From: Streptomyces sp. NBC_01217 | GTDB taxonomy: Bacteria > Actinomycetota > Actinomycetes > Streptomycetales > Streptomycetaceae | Direction: 5' to 3' | NCBI RefSeq assembly: GCF_035994185.1 | Contig: NZ_CP108538.1 | Coordinates: 4,751,501-4,815,500, forward strand | Length of the DNA: 64,000 bases | Shown: one piece after another, positions 51,164-58,179 of the stretch | Position numbering within the stretch: position 1 is the first letter of the stretch | Layout of the letters: each line of letters starts with the position of its first letter | Position numbers and translations under genes: made by a program | The notes under the pieces: model-generated | Seen by the model: the letters and a program-made list of their open reading frames with translations, nothing else | What the model was told of the DNA's origin: nothing | The model's database searches: none

Positions 51164-54100
51164 TCAGGAATATTTCGCGATCAGTGTATCCAGCTTGTGG
51201 CGCAGACGAGTGAAGGCCGCTTCCTGGGCGGCACCCAGTTCCTCGACGTCAAAGGGGTTCGCTTTTTGGGCTGCCTCGCCGATGCGGGCGGGCTCGATGA
51301 GTATCGATTTATAGATTGCCACTATCTTGAGCTTCTTCTGCTTATCGGAAAATTGGGAGGTGTTCCCGTCCCACATCAACTTCCCCGCTTCCAGTAAGTT
51401 GCGCAACTCTGCAAGAAACTGGGCCGGGGTTCCGTTCGAATCGTTGTTGATGAAATCCTTGAAGTATCCGCGCAGACTGTCATGCCACTTTTTGTCTCTA
51501 CCGTTATAGATCGGGTTTCCGTTGTGAGTCATGAATGCCCCTACGTGGGCATCCATGTCGTGGCTGTCGACCTGAGTCATGTTGTCCGTGAGGCGTATCT
51601 CCCAGATCACATCGGTGGTGAGTGACCGTAGGTCATCCTGGAGGTCGATCCACCCGGTAGACCGTCGAGTGTTCGCTTGCTGCATGTCCATGTCCAGTAT
51701 TTTGAGCAGCTGATCCGTGGGGATCCACTCGTGGTGGCCGTCGGCCAGTGCGCGAAATTCATCCTTGAGCCATTTCCTGTGCGGGTTCTCGCCAATCCCC
51801 TTTTCGTCCCAAAGTTGCTTCAGATCGGACAGGCTGAGGTCGCCGGATCGGCCGCCGGCCGCCATTTCCTTGAGGAACTTGAGGATGCGCCCTCCTCCGG
51901 AAGCTGCCTTGAGGCGCGGGTCCACTTCGCGTTTGGCTACGGGTAGGGAAGAGAACCTCCCGTACTGGCTGTCGGCCCCGAATCTCAACTTGGTGAGTTT
52001 ATCGTTCAAGTTGGAGTCGGTTGTGGTCGCGCTATTTGCACCGGCCTTGAGCTTTTCAACGGCAGCATCGCCTGCCTTCTCGTAGAACGCAGGTCGAGTC
52101 GAGTGATTCGGATTTGGGTCCAGCTGATGCAGTGCGTACTGCTTGAATGAGTCCGCTTCGGCGCTTTTGATGCGATTCGTTCCGCCATTCTTCGTCGGAT
52201 CGAAGTATCCTTTGAGGTTTTCGTGCGTGGCTGATTCGCGCAAATATTCAATGGCGGAGTCCTCGAATTTATCCAGTACCCCTATGCTGTCCCAAGCTTT
52301 CGTTTCTTTGAGCTGCTCCTTCCACCAATGGTCCTTGATGCTTCCGGCAAGCTTGGTGCCGTGCTTTGGCAAGTACTTGTCGATCTCGGGCTTCAAGAGC
52401 GAGACTTTGGCAACCTGTTCCTCTGGGCTGGCCTTTGCTATCACCCTGATTTCTGCTGGATTATTGCTGGATTTCTCTGCGCGCAGGGACTTGAGGCCGT
52501 GAGGGCGAAGTGTGGTTGCAACGCCGGAGATGATGAAGTCCAGTTCCTTCTCGTCTGTCGGTGGTGAGGCAGTGTGTTGGGCGAGCATTCTGCGGGCCTC
52601 GTCCTTCACATCCCTGCTCTTCCGGGAGTCGGTGGAATTTGCGGGGTCTTTCTTGTCGTTCTTTCCTCCCTTTCCTCTGAGCTTCGCCCAGAGTTTTTTG
52701 CCTGCCTTGACCATGAAGGCCACGAGTTTGTCGATGGCGCGGTTCACGGGGCGGGCGACGGCGTGGAAGACGGACTTCACCTTGTTGGCGAGGCTGCCGA
52801 TGCCGAGGAGTGAGGCGAGGAAGCCGATCAGCAACGGGACGCCGGCGGCGAGGGCCGCTTCGACCATCTTGGGGACGCCTGCCGAGCCGCCGTTGGCTAT
52901 GGCTATGACGGCGTCGAGGACGGCGCCCACGAATTCAACGATCTGGGCGCCCTGGTTCACGATGAACGTGACGATGTCGATGATCCCCTTGACCGCGCGG
53001 ACGAAGGCGGATGCGGGGTTGAGGAGGGAGAGGATCCAGGTGATGCCCGCGACGATGACCGTCGGGATCAGATAGCCGGTGAGCTTTTCGAGGATGGTGG
53101 CCTTGAGGTCGCCGGCTTCCTCGGTGATCTCCTTGACCGCGCCTGCCGGGCCCTCGCGGGCGAGGGTCTGGGCTACCGGGACCGATTGTTCGACCGCTGT
53201 CATCGCCTGGTCGGGGACACCCTTGCGGGTGATGCGGGCGCGGATGTTGGCCCAGGTCAGGCCGAGGAGGGAGGCGATGAGCTGGATGATGCCCCGGAGG
53301 TCGAACTTCTGGGGGAGGTCGAGGCCCGCCTTGACCGCGGTGCCCAGGAGCCAGGAGACGACGCCTTTTTTGAGGTGGTCCGCGATGTTGGTGATGAAGA
53401 GGTTGAGGCCGGCGCCGACCGCGCGGACGAGGTTGCCCAGGAAGCCGATCGGGTCCTTGATGATCTTCATGATCGCGGAGGCGGCCTTGGCGAGGATGCC
53501 CAGGAGGAGGTTCTTGAGTTCGTTGATCGTCTTTATGACGCCGACGATCGCGTCCTTCGCCTTGTCGATCAGGCCCTTGTTGGCCTCCTGGAGCTTCTTG
53601 ATCTCCTCGTCGATCTTGTTGAGCGCCGCGGTGTACTTCGTCGCGAGGTCCTGGACGAGCTGTTCGGACTTCTCGTTGACCGTGGCTTCGAGGTCGTCGA
53701 ACTTCCCCGCGAAGTCCTTCGCCGCGTCCTCGCCGAACTGACGCAGGTCCGCGGGGAGTTTGTCCACCTCGGCCTTCAGTTCCGTACGACCCTTGGCTAT
53801 GCGGGCCTTGGCCCTGCCGAGTTCGGTGCCGATGATGTCGGCGACGGAGGAGATGACGCCCCGCATCCGGGAGACATAGAGCTTGCGGGCCTCCCGGTAG
53901 AGGTTGTTGGCCTCCTCGGGCAGGCCCGCGAACTTGTCCTTGACCCAGCGGGCCTTGCCGGTCCAGCCCGAGTACCGCTTGTCCTTGTACGCCTTCATGC
54001 GGAGCTTGTGGTCGGCGGTGAACGCGTCCCGGGCCGCCTTCTCGCCCGAGGTGAACGCGGCGTCGACCTTCTTGTCCAGGTCGGAGAGAGTCGTCTCGAC

Positions 54101-55189
54101 GTCCTTCTTCGTTGCGTCGTAGACCTTCCGCAGCCTGGCGGTGACCTCGGCGCGTTTCTTCTCGTCCTTCGACTTCGTTTCGCCCTTGCCGCCGTCGACC
54201 TGCTTGCCCGCCGAAGCACGGGTGGCGGTCAGGGCGGTCATGGCCTGGGCGCCGGAGGCCGCCGCGTTCGTCCTCGCGGTGGTGAGCTGCCGGGCCTCGG
54301 CCGCCCTGCCCTTGGCCGGGGCCTTCGCGGAGTCCGTCTCGGCCGTCTTCTTCGCGGACAGGGCCTGGTCGAACTCCGGCTCATTGCCCTTGGCGAGCTG
54401 GTCCTCGGTGACCTCGGCGTCCGCCATGGCCTTGTCGTTCTCGGCGGGGCCCGGGGAGAAGTCCGTGACCGAGGCCGGCTGCTCGGCCGGGATCGCGTCG
54501 GTGGCGGAGGGGGCGCCGGGGTTGGGCGGAGGCTGGTCAGGGGTGAGGGGGGTGACGGATTTTTCCTTGGCCGCCGAAGTGTCCGGCGGTGCCTTCGTCG
54601 CCGTGTCGATGTCCTTGGCGGACTTCTCCTTGCCGTCGGAGACCTTGCCGTCGACCTCGTCCTTGATCTTGTCGACCTTGCCCGACTTGGAGAACTTGTC
54701 CGCGTCGTCGAGGTTCTTCGGGGCCTGCGCGTCGATCGCCTTGTTCACCGCATCGATGAACGCCTGCTTGTTGAACTCGCCCGGTTTCGCCGCGTTCATC
54801 TTCTCCGCGTTGGCCGCCTTGCCCTGCGCCTCCCTGTCGTCGGGGGGCGCGACCGCCGCGTCCTGCGCCGACCTGGACTCGGTGGCGGCGGGTGCGTGGT
54901 GGGCCAGACGGACCTTCTTCGCTGTCACATCGGCCTTGACCTTGCGGAAACCGGGTGCCTGGGCCGGGGAGGGTTTCACCGGGGCCGTGTAGCGCTGGGC
55001 CACCAGGCCGGAGACGGCCGCGTTGCCTGCCGCGCGTTGCAGTCGTTGCAGGCCACGCAGGCCGGGTGCGGGGGCGGGGCGGTCTCCCGGCGGGCGCTCC
55101 GGTGGCGTCGTCGTACGGGAGACGTCCGTACGCGTGGCAGTGTCCTGGGCGTGGGCAGAGGCGGGGTCCTTCCCCGGAACCGCCTTCAT
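51164..55189 (-). CDS. Large CIS effector-like protein with lower-GC toxin tip
   Basis: 1,341 residues from ATG 55189, with GGGAGGGCGG upstream. The N-terminus carries LQRLQRAAGNAAVSGLVAQR (47-66), the same motif as in the DUF4157 protein, then a Lys/Asp/Ala-rich disordered part and long coiled coils (ELKAEVDKLPADLRQFGEDA). Residues about 540-800 alternate amphipathic and hydrophobic helices (WLLGTAVKAGLDLPQKFDLR, IPTVIVAGITWILSLLNPAS, GVPLLIGFLASLLGIG), a module I recall from giant DUF4157-type and tape-measure-related proteins. After a Lys-rich hinge (KGGKNDKKD, about 837) the GC content falls and a 500-residue tip follows, with GHHEWIPTDQ (1151-1160), SHDMDAHVG (1209-1217) and WHDSLR (1235-1240). 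It is probably a delivered toxin. Confidence 0.8.
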   Translation of the reverse strand: MKAVPGKDPASAHAQDTATRTDVSRTTTPPERPPGDRPAPAPGLRGLQRLQRAAGNAAVSGLVAQRYTAPVKPSPAQAPGFRKVKADVTAKKVRLAHHAPAATESRSAQDAAVAPPDDREAQGKAANAEKMNAAKPGEFNKQAFIDAVNKAIDAQAPKNLDDADKFSKSGKVDKIKDEVDGKVSDGKEKSAKDIDTATKAPPDTSAAKEKSVTPLTPDQPPPNPGAPSATDAIPAEQPASVTDFSPGPAENDKAMADAEVTEDQLAKGNEPEFDQALSAKKTAETDSAKAPAKGRAAEARQLTTARTNAAASGAQAMTALTATRASAGKQVDGGKGETKSKDEKKRAEVTARLRKVYDATKKDVETTLSDLDKKVDAAFTSGEKAARDAFTADHKLRMKAYKDKRYSGWTGKARWVKDKFAGLPEEANNLYREARKLYVSRMRGVISSVADIIGTELGRAKARIAKGRTELKAEVDKLPADLRQFGEDAAKDFAGKFDDLEATVNEKSEQLVQDLATKYTAALNKIDEEIKKLQEANKGLIDKAKDAIVGVIKTINELKNLLLGILAKAASAIMKIIKDPIGFLGNLVRAVGAGLNLFITNIADHLKKGVVSWLLGTAVKAGLDLPQKFDLRGIIQLIASLLGLTWANIRARITRKGVPDQAMTAVEQSVPVAQTLAREGPAGAVKEITEEAGDLKATILEKLTGYLIPTVIVAGITWILSLLNPASAFVRAVKGIIDIVTFIVNQGAQIVEFVGAVLDAVIAIANGGSAGVPKMVEAALAAGVPLLIGFLASLLGIGSLANKVKSVFHAVARPVNRAIDKLVAFMVKAGKKLWAKLRGKGGKNDKKDPANSTDSRKSRDVKDEARRMLAQHTASPPTDEKELDFIISGVATTLRPHGLKSLRAEKSSNNPAEIRVIAKASPEEQVAKVSLLKPEIDKYLPKHGTKLAGSIKDHWWKEQLKETKAWDSIGVLDKFEDSAIEYLRESATHENLKGYFDPTKNGGTNRIKSAEADSFKQYALHQLDPNPNHSTRPAFYEKAGDAAVEKLKAGANSATTTDSNLNDKLTKLRFGADSQYGRFSSLPVAKREVDPRLKAASGGGRILKFLKEMAAGGRSGDLSLSDLKQLWDEKGIGENPHRKWLKDEFRALADGHHEWIPTDQLLKILDMDMQQANTRRSTGWIDLQDDLRSLTTDVIWEIRLTDNMTQVDSHDMDAHVGAFMTHNGNPIYNGRDKKWHDSLRGYFKDFINNDSNGTPAQFLAELRNLLEAGKLMWDGNTSQFSDKQKKLKIVAIYKSILIEPARIGEAAQKANPFDVEELGAAQEAAFTRLRHKLDTLIAKYS

Positions 55190-55451
55190 CCGCCCTCCCG
55201 GTCCACCGCGTCCCCGGACAGTCGGCACTCGGCGCACATGGCGCTGCCGCCGTCCCAGGGTGCGGGGGCCGTGGGCCGCGTACGCAGCGCGTGCGGACGG
55301 CGGCCGGGGGCAGAGCCCGCTGGGTCGGGCGGCGTGAGGACGTTGCCTGATCGGGCATCGGCCGGTGCACGGGAGGGCGGCCGTGTGTCCGTTCCCGGTG
55401 ATCGCTGCTGTCGCGAGAATTGCGGGCGTTCCCGGCCAAGGAGAGACTCAT
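55190..55451. other. Divergent intergenic region between effector and sheath genes
   Basis: 262 nt separating the effector (left) and structural (right) transcripts, GC-rich like the right-hand genes. I see no convincing -10/-35 pair and no hairpin. It should contain promoters for both directions. Confidence 0.45.
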
Positions 55452-57002
55452 ATGCCGTCGTACTTGTCCCCGGGCGTCTACGTCGAAGAGATCGAGTCCG
55501 GATCCCGGCCGATCGAAGGGGTGGGCACCTCGGTCGCCGCCTTCATCGGCTTCGCGCAGAAGGGCCCGTTCGACGAGCCGACGCTGATCACGAACTGGAG
55601 CCAGTTCGCCGGCACATTCGGTGACTTCGTCGACGGTACGTACCTCGCCTCCGCCGTCCACGGGTTCTTCACCAACGGCGGCGGTGTCTGTTACGTGGTG
55701 CGCATCGGTGACGGCACCGAGCCCCCGGCCGAGGACGGGAACGACGCGGCCGCCGGACAGCTGCCCGCCGGGTCGGAGACACAGCTCGGCCCGTACGCCG
55801 TGAAGCCCCGGCGCGGCGCGGCCGGTGAGATCACCGTCGAGGTGACCGAGGCGGAGGGGGACGATCCGCCGTCCGATGTCTTCCAGCTGATCGTGAGGCG
55901 CGACGGGCAGGTCGCGGAGACGTACCCGAGCGTCACGACCAAGCGCAGCAAGGAGAACGTCGCCACCCGCGTCAATGCCAAGTCCGAGCTGATCGAGATA
56001 CGGGAGTCCGGCCGCGGCGCCGCTCCTGCCAGGCCCGGGCCGCAGACCGTGACCCTGGCCCCCGCGGCGCCCGCGTCACCCGGCGCCGGGGCGCTGACCC
56101 CCGAGCTGTACGTCGGCGATCCCGACCGCCGGACCGGCATCGGCGGGCTCGAAGCCGTCGAAGAGGTCACCACGATCGCCGTGCCCGACCTGATGAGCTC
56201 GTACGAACGCGGGCTGCTGGACCTGGAGTCGGTCGTCGCCGTGCAGCAGGGGCTGATCAGCCACTGCGAGCTGATGGGCGACCGCGTCGCCATCCTCGAC
56301 CCGCCGCCCGGACTCAGCCCGCAGCAGATCCGGGCCTGGCGCACCGACCGCGCCAACTTCGACTCCAAGTACGCCACGCTCTACTACCCCTGGATCCGGG
56401 TGGCCGATCCGTCCTCGGGGCGCGCACAGCTGGTCCCGCCGAGCGGCCACATCGCCGGGGTCTGGGCCCGTAACGACGAGTCGCGCGGTGTGCACAAGGC
56501 CCCGGCCAACGAGGTCGTACGAGGGGCGGTCGCCCTGCAGACCCAGCTGACCAAGGGCGAACACGATCTGCTCAACCCGATCGGGCTGAACTGCATCCGG
56601 TCCTTCCCCGGCCGCGGCATCCGGGTCTGGGGCGCGCGCACGCTGGCCTCGGACCCGGCCTGGCGCTATCTGAACGTCCGGCGCCTCTTCAACTACCTGG
56701 AGGAGTCGATCCTCGCCGGCACGCAGTGGGTCGTCTTCGAACCGAACGACGACGCCCTGTGGGCCCGTATCCGGCGCACGGTCTCGGCGTTCCTGGTCAA
56801 CGAATGGCGCAGGGGCGCGCTGTTCGGGCTCACCCCGGAAGAGGCGTTCTACGTCAAATGTGACCGTGAGACCAACCCGCCGGAGAGCATCGACGCAGGT
56901 CAGGTCATCTGCGAGATCGGGGTGGCACCGGTCAGGCCGGCCGAGTTCGTCGTCTTCCGGCTCTCCCAGATGACCGGAGGCACCGGCGGTGTCGACGAAT
57001 AG
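55452..57002 (+). CDS. CIS contractile sheath protein
   Basis: 516 residues from ATG 55452, with AAGGAGAG upstream. The family start YLSPGVYVEEIESGSRPIEG, the insertion-bearing middle, and the conserved C-terminal sheath fold (NPIGLNCIRSFPGRGIRVWG, RRLFNYLEESILAGTQWVVF, APVRPAEFVVFRLSQ) are those of phage/Afp-like sheath proteins. It polymerises around the inner tube and contracts to drive it. First gene of the right-hand structural operon. Confidence 0.95.
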   Translation: MPSYLSPGVYVEEIESGSRPIEGVGTSVAAFIGFAQKGPFDEPTLITNWSQFAGTFGDFVDGTYLASAVHGFFTNGGGVCYVVRIGDGTEPPAEDGNDAAAGQLPAGSETQLGPYAVKPRRGAAGEITVEVTEAEGDDPPSDVFQLIVRRDGQVAETYPSVTTKRSKENVATRVNAKSELIEIRESGRGAAPARPGPQTVTLAPAAPASPGAGALTPELYVGDPDRRTGIGGLEAVEEVTTIAVPDLMSSYERGLLDLESVVAVQQGLISHCELMGDRVAILDPPPGLSPQQIRAWRTDRANFDSKYATLYYPWIRVADPSSGRAQLVPPSGHIAGVWARNDESRGVHKAPANEVVRGAVALQTQLTKGEHDLLNPIGLNCIRSFPGRGIRVWGARTLASDPAWRYLNVRRLFNYLEESILAGTQWVVFEPNDDALWARIRRTVSAFLVNEWRRGALFGLTPEEAFYVKCDRETNPPESIDAGQVICEIGVAPVRPAEFVVFRLSQMTGGTGGVDE

Positions 57003-57023
57003 CGCGGGCGCCCTGAGGCCCTC

Positions 57024-57090
57024 CAAGAGGCAAGAGCGGCAAGAGCGGCAAGAGCGGTAGAGCAAGTAAGCGGTAGAGCGGTAGAGCGGT
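57024..57090 (+). repeat. Short tandem repeats between sheath and tube genes
   Basis: CAAGAGCGG occurs in tandem copies, changing into TAGAGCGG units, over about 67 nt between the sheath stop and the tube ribosome-binding site (AAAGGAG). The repeats are AG-rich and lack a stem. Confidence 0.75.
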
Positions 57091-57103
57091 AAAGGAGCCT
57101 GTT

Positions 57104-57547
57104 GTGCCACTTCCCGATCTCGACAGCACCGTCGGGGCCTCCTTCGGCCTCGAATTCGACAGCGTCGTCATCAAGCAGATCACCGAGGTCAGTGGTCTGA
57201 AGATGGAGCAGGACGTCATCGAGCTGAAGCAGAACACCGCCGACGGCCGCTACGCCATCAAGAAGCTCCCGGGCCGGCCGAAGGCCGGGGAGGTGACCGT
57301 GACCCGGGGCCTCACCGAGGACAACAGCTTCGAACGGTGGATCAAGGACTCCCGCTTCGGCCGGATGACCGCGGCCCGCCGAAACGGTGCGGTCATCGTG
57401 TACGACCACGAGGGCGTCGCCATCAAGCGCTACAAGCTCATCAACGCCTGGCCGAAGTCGCTGGAGATCGGCACCCTCAAGGCCGGTGACACCTCGGTCC
57501 TGACGGAGAAGCTCGCGATCACGTACGAGAGCATGGAAGTCGACTGA
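57104..57547 (+). CDS. CIS inner tube protein (Hcp/gp19-like)
   Basis: 147 residues from GTG 57104, with AAAGGAG 8 nt upstream. The T4 gp19/Hcp-like tube fold is recognisable: GASFGLEFDSVVIKQITEVS, LKMEQDVIELKQN, RPKAGEVTVTRGLTEDNSFE, ending EKLAITYESMEVD. It stacks as hexamers to form the tube that carries cargo. It overlaps the next gene by one base (TGATG). Confidence 0.93.
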   Translation: MPLPDLDSTVGASFGLEFDSVVIKQITEVSGLKMEQDVIELKQNTADGRYAIKKLPGRPKAGEVTVTRGLTEDNSFERWIKDSRFGRMTAARRNGAVIVYDHEGVAIKRYKLINAWPKSLEIGTLKAGDTSVLTEKLAITYESMEVD

Positions 57548-58011
57548 TGCGGCGTACGTCCCAGGCCCAGGCCCAAGCCCAGGCCCAAGCAGCATCTCCC
57601 GCTACGACTGCGACTCTCGAACGGTCCGGCCAACGGGACACCCTGCGTACCGAGTTCGCCTTCGAGCTGCCCCGTGGGTACGTCGACGACGCGGGCGTCG
57701 TGCACCGCAGTGGCGTCATGCGCCTCGCGACCGCCCGCGACGAACTGGTGCCGTTGCGGGACGACCGGGTGCGCGAGAACTCCGCGTATCTCTCGGTCGT
57801 ACTCATCGCGAGGGTCGTCACGCGGATCGGCACGATCGATGATATCCACCCCGGCATCATCGAGGACCTCTTCGCCTCCGACCTGGCCTTTCTGCAGGAC
57901 TTCTACCGGCGGATCAACGCCGAGGGCCACACCCGCGCCGCCGTGACCTGTCCGTCCTGCCAGGAGGAGTTCGCGGTGGATGTCGCCGGTGGTCGCCTGG
58001 GGGAATCGTGA
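57547..58011 (+). CDS. CIS tube-adjacent small assembly protein
   Basis: 154 residues. After an AQAQAQAQA repeat comes a folded part (FAFELPRGYVDDAGVVHRSG, SAYLSVVLIARVVTRIG, FASDLAFLQDFYRRIN) that resembles tail-assembly/chaperone-like proteins found between tube genes in CIS loci, then a C-terminal CPSCQEEF that may bind metal. It overlaps both neighbours (TGATG and GTGA), so it is tightly co-translated with the tube. Exact role unknown. Confidence 0.72.
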   Translation: MRRTSQAQAQAQAQAASPATTATLERSGQRDTLRTEFAFELPRGYVDDAGVVHRSGVMRLATARDELVPLRDDRVRENSAYLSVVLIARVVTRIGTIDDIHPGIIEDLFASDLAFLQDFYRRINAEGHTRAAVTCPSCQEEFAVDVAGGRLGES

Positions 58012-58151
58012 CGTACGCGGCCGACCTGCTCTACGAGGAGGTCGCGTACCTCGCCTACCACTTCCACTGGCCGCTCGATGAGCTGCTGGACCTGGAGCAC
58101 CCGGAACGACTGAGGTTCGTCGCACAGATCGCTCGCCTCAACGGGCAGTAG
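58008..58151 (+). CDS. Small CIS protein, DUF6760-like (47 aa)
   Basis: A short open frame from GTG 58008, overlapping the previous stop (GTGA). It encodes VTYAADLLYEEVAYLAYHFH and on to LRFVAQIARLNGQ. It is helical with a conserved-looking AYHFHWPLDELLDLEH core, like the small proteins found at this spot in many CIS loci. It resembles the C-terminal part of two-piece phage tail assembly chaperones. Confidence 0.72.
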   Translation: MTYAADLLYEEVAYLAYHFHWPLDELLDLEHPERLRFVAQIARLNGQ

Positions 58152-58179
58152 CGAAGAGCGCGGGGAGGGCGGAGAATCC

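Noticed and set aside
53186..55624. 812-codon plus-strand frame opposite the effector
   Set aside because: Shadow created by high third-position GC. It crosses the sheath start and shows no motif.
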